Shown piece by piece: positions 21,245 through 31,814 of a stretch of 64,000 nucleotides of DNA (position 1 is the stretch's first letter; each line of letters begins with the position of its first letter). The notes beneath the pieces are model-generated. The model made no database searches. It was not told where the DNA came from and saw only the letters and a program-made list of their open reading frames with translations. This DNA comes from Heterohyrax brucei (taxonomy: Eukaryota > Chordata > Mammalia > Hyracoidea > Procaviidae): the NCBI GenBank assembly GCA_028571685.1, contig CM053156.1, forward strand, positions 84,261,049 through 84,325,048, written 5' to 3'. The position numbers were made by a program, and so were the translations under genes.

Positions 21245-22420
21245 TCAATTATTAATTCATAATTAACTCCCTTGCTAGCTTATCTTGCAAATGGCCATGG
21301 GCTTGTCTGTCCTCTGTCTCCTTGGAAGCCCAACCTTTCCCACAGCAGATGGTGTCACCTCACTGTGCTAACGTTTGCCTCCCCAGCTCTGCAATGATGG
21401 AATGTGATCCCCTGATCCTCACATAAACACTGAATACAGATCCATGAAGCTGCCTTGACCCTTTAGGAATAACACCAAATTATACCTAGTCTGTAAATAG
21501 GAGATGCGTTTTTCCCTTCCTTCCAGTTGCTTTCTGCAGACTTTAATATACAAGTGAGTGATTTATAGCGCCGGTGACAAAGCCGCAACACAGCTTGAAA
21601 TTTTTTATAACGGCTGTAATACCACATCTATCATAATGAAAAATGTCTGAGAAATCATTTTCTGCCAAAGAACATCTTCCCCAGTTCTGTTAAGAACTTG
21701 CTATCTCCATGAACACTGCATATTGCTCAAACCCACTGCTTTTCAATGGCCTTGAGGGGCGGGGCTCAGGCAGAGCCTTTGCAAGTGACTAAAATCCCAA
21801 TCAACCACCATCAATTAAAGATGGTGCTGGTGGACTTTTCCAGAGAAGAAAACGAGGAGAGCAGATGACATAGAGGGAGAATGTATTCTTTTGCAACAAA
21901 CTGATTTCACGAGGACATTACAGAGTTTGGCAGTTGGATGGATTTGGATTCTATTGTGCTTTCAGTTCTTGTCACTTTTACCCAGGAGCTGTATCAATTT
22001 CCTGCTGTTCTCAAGTTTTAAAAGAAGCTAATAGTCCCACCTGCCTGTTAGTACTGTATTCTAATGTAGTTATCTTGGCTTCCAGGAAAGAAGAATTTCA
22101 CCTTGATTGGTGTCCTTGTTCAAAAAATTGTGTGGTACTAACCAGAGTTAAGCTCATTTTCTCAGAAATTAGAAGAAAATCGAAGCTGCTGCATGTGTCA
22201 GATGATCAGAAACTCCTTTCCGTTCACAGAAATCTCTCACTCTGCTGGCATCCTCAGTCAAGTCCGTCTGTTTGGTTTTGGGTTTTGTTTTTTGGTTTTT
22301 TTCCCACCTTCTAGCTGTTGTCAGAGATCCTGGAATGGAAGCTGCTGGCATGCAGATACTGCGTCTGAAATCACAGCTTGGGTTCTTTTAGGAACCAGTT
22401 TGTCATCCCCTCTGCCCATC
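21245..22420. other. Repeat-free block of about 1.2 kb
   Basis: The longest repeat-free stretch in the SINE-dense part. At 21,540-21,660 it holds 'gtgatttatagcgccggtga', 'caaagccgcaacacagcttg' and 'ttttttataacggctgtaat', CpG-bearing in an AT-rich context. A 126-codon plus frame (21,934-22,314) shows no motif. It looks like a conserved non-coding element candidate. Confidence 0.35.
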
Positions 22421-22426
22421 GTTCTT

Positions 22427-22547
22427 CTAATGAGAAGGTCAGCAGTTCAAATCCGCCAGGCACTCCATGGAAACTGTGGGGCAGTTCTACTGTGACCTCT
22501 AGGGTCGCTTTGAGTCAGACCCAACTCGATGGCAGTGGGTTGGTCTG
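22427..22547 (+). mobile_element. AfroSINE, short form, 5' truncated
   Basis: Begins inside the head at 'aatgagaaggtcagcagttc' and ends 'aactcgatggcagtgggtt'. The tail keeps 'ctagggtcgctttgagtcag'. Confidence 0.9.
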
Positions 22548-22801
22548 CTTGTCATTGCTGAAGCAAAATGGTTTCAAAATACTGATTTAGGAATTTTTAA
22601 TCTGACACCTTTGGAGAACAGAATTTTAAATAATATGTTTTTAAAATGTTGTTCATCAAAGGTTGTTTGTCTTCAAAAACAATATGTGAAATATGTGTCA
22701 AACTGTAGAACCAGCCAGTCTGTTGTTACTAATACATTTAAAGGCCAGGGTGTGGGTTGAGTTTGTGCCACCATCGTTTTGCTAGCTCTTACTCTTCCTC
22801 T

Positions 22802-23003
22802 AGCAGGTTGTGGTGGCACAGCAGTTAAGTACTCAGCAGGTAGCCAAAAGGTGGGTGGTTCAAACCTGCTCCATGGCTCCATGGGAGGAAGACCTGGTGA
22901 CTTCTTTTGTAAAATTTACAGCCAAGAAAACCCTATGGGGCAGTTCTACTCTGTCGTATAGGGTCACTGTGAGTCAGAAATCTGCTCAGTGTCATTCAGC
23001 AGT
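22802..23003 (+). mobile_element. AfroSINE, long form
   Basis: Head 'gtggcacagcagttaagtac', long segment 'gaggaagacctggtgacttc', body 'gaaaaccctatggggcagtt', tail 'tgagtcagaaatctgctcag'. Confidence 0.93.
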
Positions 23004-23199
23004 AACCACTCTCATTTTCTTCATCTCAGATGAGTAAAATGACGAGCTCACACACCTCAATTCTGATAAAGCATTTGAAACTGGCTTGGCAAGTGTGAAA
23101 TACTGTTTTGATGAACAGTGTCTTTGTGAGGCAGATAGGGTGAAGAACTGTTTTTGGTTTTCCAGCATCCTCTTGATGGAGACGTTGGCATACCTGATG

Positions 23200-23361
23200 G
23201 AAATCCTGGGGGTGTGGTAGTTAAGTGGTATGGCTAATCAAAAGACTGACCGTTCAAATCCACCAGGCACTCCTCGGAAACCCTATGGGGCAGTTCTACT
23301 CTGTCCTGTGGGGTCACTATGAGTCGGAATCAACTCATTGGCAATGCGTTTGGTTGGTTTG
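23200..23361 (+). mobile_element. AfroSINE, short form
   Basis: From 'gaaatcctgggggtgtggta' to 'ttggcaatgcgtttggttgg'. Well preserved: 'ggaaaccctatggggcagtt' and 'tgagtcggaatcaactcatt'. Confidence 0.95.
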
Positions 23362-23750
23362 GATTAAATATTTGCTCTGTCCATGGTTCTTAATGCCATT
23401 TTGCCATCAGGCACTCTTTTAGTTTTCAACAGAATGCCCATAACTTGTGAAAGTCCGAAACAACTTATACTCGGAGAAAGTCATTACACTGTTTCCCTTT
23501 TTTTTTTTTTTTTTGATTACTGAATTTTAATTTTTTGAAAATGAAGTTTCAGAACAAAGAAAGTCGTGACACATTTCACAATGCTTCTTGTCTGTGCTCT
23601 TCAGGCAGTTCTCTGTTGCCACAGTTAGAGTTACTTCTATTCTCTCTGCATTTGATTTGGGGGTATCTCTGTACCCTCAGTGCTGTACTGATGGTCATAT
23701 ATATATATGTGTTGGTTAAAGAGGTCTGTGCATCTTTAAGTCAGTGTGTA
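23362..23750. other. Unique DNA with T-run
   Basis: Contains a T-run (about 23,497-23,515) and a short TA run (23,699-23,707). An 89-codon plus frame (23,535-23,804) has no recognised domain and runs into a SINE. Confidence 0.4.
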
Positions 23751-23920
23751 GGAAGAGAGCACTGGCAATCTACTTTTGAGAATCAGTCAATGAAAACCCT
23801 CTAAATCACAGCAATCAGAACTACAGATGATCATGGGGATGGCTCAAAGCTGGGCAGGTTTTTCTTTCTGTTGTGTATGAGGTCATTGTGAGTCAGGGCT
23901 GACTTGATGGCAGTTAACAA
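23751..23920 (+). mobile_element. AfroSINE/RTE-tail element, 3' part
   Basis: Variant body 'agcactggcaatctactttt', 'cagtcaatgaaaaccctcta', then an RTE-like 3' stretch (atcatggggatggctcaaag) and tail 'gagtcagggctgacttgatg'. The head is missing. Confidence 0.7.
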
Positions 23921-23949
23921 GTCAGCATCAAAAGGGAGAGTGGACAAGC

Positions 23950-24085
23950 CTTGAATATCTAATATCTGCCAAGCACTGTGTTAAGCAAGTAGCATATTTT
24001 ATCTTATTTATACCTCATAACAATCCAGGGAGGTGGTGTTAGTACCCAACGATGGGTGAGACCGGGCTCAGTGAAGTTACATAAT
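23950..24085 (-). mobile_element. MIR, antisense
   Basis: 'atctgccaagcactgtgtta', 'catattttatcttatttata', 'cctcataacaatccagggag', 'gtaccca' then 'agtgaagttacataatgc'. Clear order, one end missing. Confidence 0.85.
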
Positions 24086-24164
24086 GCACTGTAATGCACA
24101 TAGCTCTGTGTGGCTTCCTGCTCAGTGATCGTTCTAGTATACCCAGTATACTGGGTTTTGGGAT

Positions 24165-24358
24165 CCCATTGCCATTAAAACTATTCCATGATTCATGGTG
24201 TTCCCAAGTCTTAGAGAATAGAAACTGCTTCATAGCATTTTCTTGGCTGTGCTCTTTATGGAAGCAGATTGCCAGGCCTTTCTTCTGCAGTGCTGTTGGT
24301 TGAGTCTGAACTGCCAGCCTTATGATTAGTAGTCAGACACAAGTCATTTGTGCTGTCC
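24165..24358 (-). mobile_element. AfroSINE, long form, diverged
   Basis: Antisense long-form words 'gcattttcttggctgtgctc', 'tttatggaagcagattgcca' and 'ggcctttcttctgcagtgct', with a head 'gattagtagtcagacac'. The tail is degraded. Confidence 0.8.
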
Positions 24359-24555
24359 CTCCAGCTTTGTGGCTGTAGGGATAGTGTTCTTGGTCACTGT
24401 CTGGGGATGGCAGCTGGTAATAGTTTGACCTTTGATCTCCCATGATTCCCTATTTCTCTGCTATCGAAGTGTCAGAGTACATCAGAAATACAGTCAAACA
24501 GCTGTTCAGGGCCCCGGAGCCACAGTAACAAAACTGCTCATGTCTCACATTGGAC

Positions 24556-24714
24556 TAAGACCAAACCCACTGCTATAGAGTTGATTCGACTCATAGCAAC
24601 CTTATAGGACAGAGTAGAACTGTCCCATAGAGTTTCCAAGGAGTGGTTGGTGTATTCAAACTTTAGCTCTTTGTACAACAGCCAGACTCTTAACCACTCT
24701 ATCATCAGGTCTCT
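24556..24714 (-). mobile_element. AfroSINE, short form
   Basis: From 'gaccaaacccactgctatag' to 'tctatcatcaggtctct'. The middle 'agagtttccaaggagtggtt' is intact. Confidence 0.9.
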
Positions 24715-24769
24715 CACACTGGACTTTTGATTTTTAAATTAGAAACTTCTTTTGCAAGCATCCACTCCT

Positions 24770-24882
24770 TTGATATTCCTATAACTCCATAAGGAGGGAC
24801 ATTCGGGGCTATTGTCTCCCATTTTTTGGAAGAGGAGGCTGAGCTGAGGGTGAGTGACCTGCTCAAGTCATTATAAATTGTT
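24770..24882 (-). mobile_element. MIR core, antisense
   Basis: 'cctataactccataaggagg', 'attgtctcccattttttgga', 'gaggaggctgagctgagggt', 'gacctgctcaagtcatt'. Matches the antisense MIR core. Confidence 0.7.
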
Positions 24883-25033
24883 TATGTTCTTTCCAGTGAA
24901 ACCACATGGTCTCTTACTATGAGGACTGTTAGTGTTTTCAAGTCTACCATCTCTAGAACATGCCTTTAAGTTTATTCAAGGGTATTTACATTTTGTTTAG
25001 TCTCATTTTATTGTCACTTGTTGTATTACATAT

Positions 25034-25244
25034 GAAAACAAAAACAAACCTGCTGCCTTTTGAGTTGATTCTGACTCATGGTAACGCCATGCTTTACAGC
25101 GTAGAACTGCTCCATAGAGCTTTCTTGGCTGTGATCTTTATGGAAGTAGATGGCCAGGTCCTTCTCCCAAAGCACTGCCTGCTGGGTTTAAACCACCAAC
25201 CTTTTGGTTAGTGAATGGATACAAACCATTTGAGCCACCCAGGA
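25034..25244 (-). mobile_element. AfroSINE, long form
   Basis: From 'gaaaacaaaaacaaacctgc' to 'ccatttgagccacccagg', with 'gagctttcttggctgtgatc' and 'tttatggaagtagatggcca'. Directly followed by another antisense copy. Confidence 0.9.
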
Positions 25245-25247
25245 CCT

Positions 25248-25420
25248 AAATCAGCTGCCATCCAGTTGATTCTGACTCCTGATGACCTGCCCCCTCTGAT
25301 GTGTGTGCAGAGTAGACCTGTATTCCAGAGTTTTCTTCCAAGGCACCTGTGAGTGGGTCTGAACTGCCATCCTTTCAGTTAGCAATCCAGCACTTCACCA
25401 ATTTTGCCGTCTGGGGACTC
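25248..25420 (-). mobile_element. AfroSINE, variant
   Basis: Tail 'cagctgccatccagttgatt', an altered middle (ctctgatgtgtgtgcagagt), 'ttttcttccaaggcacctgt', head end 'gccgtctggggactc'. More diverged than its neighbour. Confidence 0.8.
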
Positions 25421-25424
25421 ACAA

Positions 25425-25995
25425 GACTCCTGTGTAAATGGTGCTATGAACATAGCTCACGCAGCAGTTCTGATAGAGGGACTGAGTAACCAGGATGCCC
25501 CTCTCCCTGGAAGAGATGGGTTTACTCTCTAAAGTTTACTTTGAACGACCTCTTTCTGATGACAGTTGTCTTTCAAATGCCAGATCTAAGAAGTCCTTCT
25601 GCATTTTTTTTTTTTAAGTTTATTGGTTCTCATTGCCCTATTCTAGAAGAACAAGGAAAACACACAATTCTATGCATATATTCATACCTATGTTTGTGTA
25701 TATGTAAACACAGGTAAGATTATATGAATATAAAGAGACTTCTACTGCTTTTCTATTTTATGATATGTTATAAATATTTTCCTATGTCATTAAATATTGT
25801 ATGAAAATGTGATTTTTATTGGTTACATATATTCTTGTAGAGGGATACACCGTAATTTGTTTAATTACTTCTGTATCATTAAATGTTTTGCTTTTTCAAT
25901 TTTTTTAATTGAGTTCTTCTATCGCACTGTTTTGGTTCATTTATGACTATTTCTAGGAAAGTGACGAGAGGGAGGAAGCAATGGGTAGAAACACA
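25425..25995. other. AT-rich DNA, possible old L1
   Basis: From a T-run at 25,604 onward the sequence is AT-rich. It contains 'gagggatacaccgtaatttg' and 'tttaattacttctgtatcat', which resemble antisense L1 3' UTR but do not align well to the adjacent L1. No gene. Confidence 0.35.
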
Positions 25996-26566
25996 CTAGA
26001 GATAGTAACAGCAGGCAGTGAGATGACAATGTAGAGAGTTGTGAAACTGTCACCAAGATCATGACATAGAAAATTTCTATCACTTCAGAAGATTACCTTT
26101 TGCTCCTTTGAAAATGATCTCCCCTGCTCCCAGCCCCAAGCAGTCACAGATCTGCTCTCTGTCACTGTCACTTGCCTTTTCTGCAACTTCACATAAGTAA
26201 AATCACACAATGCTAGTCTTCCGCATCCGGCTGCTTTCACTTAGCTTGCTTCCTTTGAACTTCATCCACGCTGACCTATGTGTGAATAGTTAGTTCTTTG
26301 TGTTGCTGAATCCTGTTCTCTTGAATGTATCTATCACAGTTTGCTTATCCACTCACCCTCTGATGGACCCTGGTGTTGTTCTCTGGTTATCTTTATCATG
26401 AGTAAAGCTGCCCTGAACACTTTAGTACATGTCTCTGTTGCCAACATGGGTTTTCATTTATCTTGGATAAATGCCTAGCGATTCCTCGGTCATCTGGGTA
26501 GCTTCTTGGTGAGAAACAGTCAGGCTACTTCCCAAGGTGAGTATGGTCATTTGTATTCCCACCAAC

Positions 26567-26726
26567 CCAAACCAAAAACCCACTGTTGTCCATTCCAACT
26601 CACAGTGACCCTGTAAGGCGGAGTGGAACTGCCCCGTAGAGTTTCAAAGGAGCACCTGGTAGACTTGAACTGCCAACCTTTTCGTTAGCAGATGTCGCAC
26701 TTAATCACTATGCCACCAGGGTTTCC
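26567..26726 (-). mobile_element. AfroSINE, short form, inside L1
   Basis: From 'ccaaaccaaaaacccactgt' to 'atgccaccagggtttcc'. Flanked by a perfect 10-bp duplication ttcccaccaa (26,556-26,565 and 26,723-26,732), so the insertion into L1 is direct. Confidence 0.95.
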
Positions 26727-27769
26727 CACCAATACTACAGCACTTGGTATATATATTTCTTATTTTAAACTTTTTACTTTTAAATTTACACATACAGTAG
26801 TATTTTTTTCCAGTGTATCTTTTGATCAGTTTTGACAAAGTTCTTTAATGAAGAATGGTGTTGAACATATTTTCATATTGTCACATTTAATTCATGTATT
26901 TTGTTTGGTGTGGGTAATTATTGGTTGTGTCCACACCTTTAATCTTTTTTTGGAGAAGGCACTTCCTGTCAAGTTGTAAGTTTTTTTAATGTATTCTGAA
27001 TATAATTCCTTTATCATACATATATTCTGCAAATGTTTTCTCCTCTTTCAGGACTTGACTTTTCATTTAATTAGCAATGTCTTAGAGAACAAAAATTCTT
27101 AATTTGAATGAAATCCAACTTATTGATCTTTTTCTCTTCTAGTTTATGCTTTTGTGTTACATCTAAGAAATTTTTGCCTGGCTCAGAGTCATAAAAATTG
27201 TTTGTCATGTTTTCTACTAGAGGTTTTATTATTTTAGCTCTTGCTTTTAGGTCTGTGATCCATTTTCAGTTAACATTTGTATGTTGCAAGGTAATGAATA
27301 AAATTGTTTGTTTTTGTCAGTATGGATATATGATTGTTCCAGCACCATTTGTGACTTGTCTTTGCACGCTTGTTTGAAAATCAGTTGGTATATATGCATA
27401 AGTCTGACCTCGGAATATTTTCTACTTCACTGATCTCTATGTCTGTTCTTACACTAAATACCACATTATCTTGTTTATTGTAGTTTTGTACAGTAAAACT
27501 TGAAAAAGCCAGAAACTGTGTAAGGCAGAAACATGTGAAAGAAGGAAAACTAAAATATTTTCCACCAGTGTGAGTGTGGAAAAGTGGTAAGACAGCACCC
27601 TGTCAAAGGTGGAAAAACGTGCCAAACCTGGAAAAACAAGGCAGTCCTGTCGAGTTCCAGCTCTCACAGGTTTCACTGCAGTAAATTTTAAAGTCAGGTA
27701 GCATAAATCCTCAATTATGTTCTTTCTAAGAATTGTTTTGGCCATTCCTTTCTCTCCCTCTCTCTCTAG

Positions 27770-27880
27770 TTTCTATCAAATCGATTCTGACAGTCTCCTA
27801 TGTCCCAGAGTAGAACTGTGCTCCGTGAGGTTTCCAATGACTGGTTTTTCAGAAGTAGATTTCCAGGCTTTTCTTAGGAA
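27770..27880 (-). mobile_element. AfroSINE variant fragment inside L1
   Basis: 'atcaaatcgattctgacagt', 'agagtagaactgtgctccgt', 'gactggtttttcagaagtag', 'atttccaggcttttctt'. The head half is missing. L1 sequence resumes at 'tttcatgtgaat'. Confidence 0.8.
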
Positions 27881-27925
27881 TTTTTCATTTTCATGTGAAT
27901 TTAGAAATCGCTCATCCACTTCTAC

Positions 27926-28009
27926 TTGAATACTCTGGGGGTCGGTTCTACCCTGGCCCCTAGGGTCACCATGAGTCGGATCCAACTCAATGGCACTTGG
28001 CTTGGCTGG
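27926..28009 (+). mobile_element. AfroSINE 3' end with 13-bp target duplication
   Basis: A 5'-truncated sense SINE (gggggtcggttctaccctgg, 'tgagtcggatccaactcaat') flanked by perfect copies of catccacttctac at 27,913-27,925 and 28,010-28,022. The duplication marks a genuine truncated insertion, not a deletion remnant. Confidence 0.95.
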
Positions 28010-28665
28010 CATCCACTTCTACAAATTCCTACTGGAAATTTGATTGGAATCACATTGAACATATGGTTCCATTTGAGGAAAATTGATATCTTCACAATAT
28101 TGAGTCTTCCAATCCATAAGCATCATATGTATTTCCATTTATTTAGGCCTTCCTAAAATTCTCTGTAATATTTTGTAGTTTTCAGTGTACAGGCTTTGCA
28201 CATGTTTTTGATTTATTATTAAAAATATTTAAATTATTTTAAATTTATATGAAAATATTTCATATTCTGGTATCACTTTAAATAGTATTTTTTAAATTTC
28301 AGTTTCCAGTTGTTTATTACTACTATACAGATCTAAACGGATCTTAAAAGTTCACCTTTAATCTTGTTGCCTTTCTAAATGCAGTAATGCTGGTAGCTTT
28401 CTTTTTTGTTTTATATTTTTGTAGATTCCTTAGGATTTGCTGCTATGCTATCTGTGAATATATAGACTTTTGTTTCTTCCTTTTCAAATACATCTCATTT
28501 GCATTTATTGTTAGTATTAGAATGATGAGGACCTCCTTGAATAATGTTATGATGTGTGATGTTGAATAAGAATGGTGATGGGGACCATCTTGCCTTGTTC
28601 CTGATATTAAGGAAAAAACATCAACCTTTTAGCATGCTTTTGGTTATAAACTTTACATAGGTACT

Positions 28666-29054
28666 TGCTGTGGATTGAATTGTAACCCTGAAAATATACC
28701 ATTCCTGTAGTTATAATGCCATTTGGGAATGGATTTCTTTGGTAATATTAGTGTAGGTTATGTCTTAAATCAGTGTCTTTCGAGTCATAAAAAGAGCAGA
28801 TGATGCAAACAAGCAGAGATGGCTGAGATAGATGCCACAGCACATGAAGATCACCAATGAGACAAAGAACAGAAGCTGAAAAACAATCGCTTCCCTCAAA
28901 AAGCAAAACCTTCCCCCAGAGCAGACACAGACAGAAAGCTTACCCCTTGGGCCAGTACCCAGAATTTCTGTTTGCTGAAATGTTTGTTCCTTAAATCCAC
29001 CCACTTGTGGTATTTCTATTATAGCAGCGGTAAATAACTAAGATAACTAAGACA
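28666..29054 (+). mobile_element. MaLR-like LTR inserted in L1
   Basis: A 389-bp LTR from 'tgctgtggattgaattgtaa' to 'actaagaca', with 'agtgtaggttatgtcttaaa', 'agcagacacagacagaaagc' and 'cacttgtggtatttctatta'. Flanks gtact and atacc share the central tac. L1 ORF2 antisense continues directly after ('ctttatcaggttgaagaaat'). Confidence 0.85.
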
Positions 29055-29201
29055 ATACCTTTATCAGGTTGAAGAAATTATCTTCTATTACTAATTTACT
29101 CACTTTTTTATCACGAATAGATGTGGAATTTTGTCATATGTGTCTGTGCATGTCTTGAGATGATCATGCTTCTTCATTTTTATTCTGCTCGTATAATGTG
29201 T

Positions 29202-29360
29202 GGAGAGCTGGTGGTAAAGAAGTTAAGAGCCTGGCTATCAACCAAAAGGTTGGCAGTTCAGATCCACCAGCCTCTCCTTGGTACCCTATAGAGCAGTTCT
29301 GCTCTGTCCTAGTGGGTTGACATGAGTCAGAATTGACTTGGAGGCACCTAACAACAACAG
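29202..29360 (+). mobile_element. AfroSINE, short form, inside L1
   Basis: From 'ggagagctggtggtaaagaa' to 'ggcacctaacaacaacag'. The tail has the RTE-like 'ctaacaacaaca' ending rather than the usual 'gtgggttt'. Confidence 0.92.
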
Positions 29361-29988
29361 ATAAGTATATTGAGTTACTGGATTGCTTTTTGAATGTTGA
29401 CACCTTTCATTTCTGAGATAAACTCCACTTGATTATAACAACAACTTTTCCTTTTTACATGTTCTATTCAGTTTGCTAGAGATTTAGTTAAGGGTTTTTT
29501 ACACCCATGTATCTGAGTTGTACGTGGGAGTTTTCTCATGTTTTTGCTTGTGTTGTCAACAGGATCACTGTGTCTCCTGGATGATTTGAGCTGTGTCACA
29601 TCCGCTCCTATTTTGTTCTCATTTTTTTAAAGAGTGTATAGAATTGGCACTATTTCTTTTTTTAATGATTGGCAGAATTCACCACTGAAACCATCTGGTC
29701 TTGGGGTTTTCTTTGTGGGAAGATTTTTAACCGTGAATTCAATTTCTTTAGTAGATACAGGGTTTATTCCTATTCGGGTTATTTTCTTCTTGAGTGAAAT
29801 TTGGTGTTTGTGTCTTTCAAAGGATTCTTTTCATTTTATCTAAGTTGTAAAATTATTGACATTTTGTTGCTCATAATATTCTTTTATTCTTTTTTTATCT
29901 CATCTCTGTAGTGATGCCTTCTCTCTCATTTCTGATATCAGTAATTTGTGTTTTCTTCCCTTTTCTTTCTCAGTTACAACTCATTAAC

Positions 29989-30158
29989 TGTCCCTGTGAA
30001 AGCAATTGCAACTCATAAGGACCCTGTAAGACAGAGTAGTACAGCTCCGTAGCGTTTACAAGGCTGTCATCTTTATGGAAGGCTTGTAGCTGATGGGTTT
30101 CAACCACCTGTGCTTTGATTAGAAGCTGAGTACTTTAACCACTGTGCCACCAGACTTC
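29989..30158 (-). mobile_element. AfroSINE, long form, inside L1
   Basis: 'gcaattgcaactcataagga', 'gtttacaaggctgtcatctt', 'tatggaaggcttgtagctga', head end 'actgtgccaccagacttc'. Part of the long segment is deleted. Confidence 0.88.
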
Positions 30159-30644
30159 TTTTGGTCAGTCCAGTTAGTTAAAAAATCTTTTCAAAGAACC
30201 AGTTTTATTGCTTTTCTATTTTTATTTTCATTGCTTTCTTCTCTTTCTTGTTCTCTTCCTCCTGCTTTTTGTGGGTTACAATTCTCCTTCCTTTTCTGGT
30301 TTTTAAGAAAGAAACTTTGATTGATTCAAGAATTTCATTCTTTTCTAGTATCAGAATGTATTGCTATCAATTTTCCTTTAATCATTGCTTTAGCTGCACC
30401 CCACAAAATTTCATGTTATCCATATTCATTTTCATTTGATTGAAAATATTCTCCAATTTCTCCTGTCATTTCTTTCAGACAAGTGGGTTTATTTTGGTTT
30501 TTTAATTCTTAAATATTTGGGGGTTCAGGTTATTGTTATCTCTTTCTGTTATGGCAGAGAACATAGCTTGTATGATTTCAATTTAGTAAGACATTTCCAT
30601 GGCCCACAATATATTATATAGTTAATTCTTGTTATTCATGGTAG

Positions 30645-30925
30645 TTGTGTGCTATAAATTGCTGAATTAGTGAATACTAAATGTTTGATCCAGGAGTTTT
30701 TCAAGTGAAGTTTTTTACTGCTCTGTGTATGCGTATATTTGGAATGACCACAATAGTGCTGCAAAGGTTTTTTAGGGAATAGGAGAATTTGAAAACTTGG
30801 AATTTTTAAATAACAAAAGTCAACTGTAGCTTGGTGATTATTTCACATGCAGTTGAAAAGGATGTACCTTTTGTAAGGCATCGAATCCTTCTGAAACTTG
30901 CTTTTAGGCTTTGTTCCTTCCCTAG
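30645..30925. other. Unclassified; DNA-transposon-like
   Basis: 'gttaattcttgttattcatg' and 'ctgaattagtgaatactaaa' resemble a Tigger-type MER element, but I cannot place its ends. No open frame of note. Confidence 0.3.
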
Positions 30926-30930
30926 TTCCA

Positions 30931-31123
30931 AACCAAAGAATCAAACCCACTGTCACTGAGTTGATTCCAACTCATAGCAACCCTGTAGGAAAGAGCAGAA
31001 CTGCTGTAATCTCTATAGAAGCAGACTGCCACATCTTTCTTCTACAGCGGGGCTGGTGGGTTCAAATCACTGACCTTTCAGTTACCAGTCTGAGTACTTT
31101 AACCTGTGTGCCACCAGAGCTCC
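30931..31123 (-). mobile_element. AfroSINE, long form
   Basis: From 'aaccaaagaatcaaacccac' to 'tgtgccaccagagctcc', with 'tgtaatctctatagaagcag' and 'actgccacatctttcttcta'. Confidence 0.92.
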
Positions 31124-31129
31124 TTTCCT

Positions 31130-31490
31130 TAGGTCCAGAGTATTCTCTAGTTTAGAGATAATACCATGGCTAATGTGATACCCATCTGAGCATTCTACCA
31201 AAAGCTCGTACATCCTATGAGCTGAACACAAACTCTTCCCAGCCCTTTGCAAGCTCTGGAAATTGTTTTCCTTCATCTTTTTGGTGATTGTTCTTTGGCC
31301 CTGGCTAATTTCTTCTCATGCATCCACAGACTAGTGCACAGTCAAAGGCAGGAGGGGATAGAACTGCAGATCTTTGGAGCCACAGTTCTGTGCAGCTGCC
31401 TCTGATGGTCTGACCTCCAAGTTAGAGTCACCTCACCCTCCTGAACTCTGCTGTCTCTTTCCTCATCTGCTCTACAGTCTACTGAATACT
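31130..31490. other. No gene or repeat recognised
   Basis: Unique-looking DNA with opposed 67- and 71-codon frames that shadow each other. Nothing else is evident. Confidence 0.4.
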
Positions 31491-31494
31491 TTTG

Positions 31495-31727
31495 AGCTGT
31501 TAACAAGAGGGACAAGTCCCTGTAAAAGAGCATCATGCTCAGCAAAGCAGACAGCAGAAGAGAAGAAGACCCTCGAGGAGATGGACTGACACCGCATCTG
31601 CAACCATGGGGTCAGACACAGGAAGGACTATCAGGATGGCACCTGACTGGGCAGGGTTTCCTTCTGTTGGGCGCTGGGTCACCAGTGCGTTGGAACTGAC
31701 TCAGTAGCGCCTAACAATGACAACTGT
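31495..31727 (+). mobile_element. RTE LINE, 3' end
   Basis: Matches the terminal RTE order seen at 45,008-45,402: 'gagggacaagtccctgtaaa', 'gcatcatgctcagcaaagca', 'aagaccctcgaggagatgga', 'ggatggcacctgactgggca', 'gttggaactgactcagtagc', ending 'gcctaacaatgacaa'. The coding part is decayed. Confidence 0.88.
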
Positions 31728-31728
31728 T

Positions 31729-31812
31729 GTGGAAGCCAATTACCAGGTCTTTCTCCCACGGGATTACTGGACGAGTTTAAACTGCCGAGTGTTTGACTGG
31801 CAGCCAACGCTT
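31729..31812 (-). mobile_element. AfroSINE fragment
   Basis: Middle and head only: 'aattaccaggtctttctccc', 'tttaaactgccgagtgtttg', 'actggcagccaacgctt'. The tail is missing; it abuts the RTE end. Confidence 0.7.
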
Positions 31813-31814
31813 CG

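Larger units (their letters stand above)
26000..30640 (-). mobile_element. L1 LINE, large antisense copy
   Basis: The element reads right to left on the minus strand. At 26,130-26,520 the plus strand carries the 3' UTR in antisense (ctttcacttagcttgcttcc, taaagctgccctgaacactt). From 26,740 to 30,620 it is decayed ORF2. The minus strand near 29,630-29,700 reads PDGFSGEFCQSLKKEIVPI, a reverse-transcriptase segment typical of L1. Adjacent antisense landmarks are 'gattggaatcacattgaaca', 'aatcattgctttagctgcac' and 'ccccacaaaatttcatgtta'. ORF2 supplied endonuclease and reverse transcriptase, but it has many stops here. It is interrupted by SINEs at 26,567, 27,770, 27,926, 29,202 and 29,989, an LTR at 28,666, and a possible further insert near 27,490-27,690. 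Confidence 0.9.
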
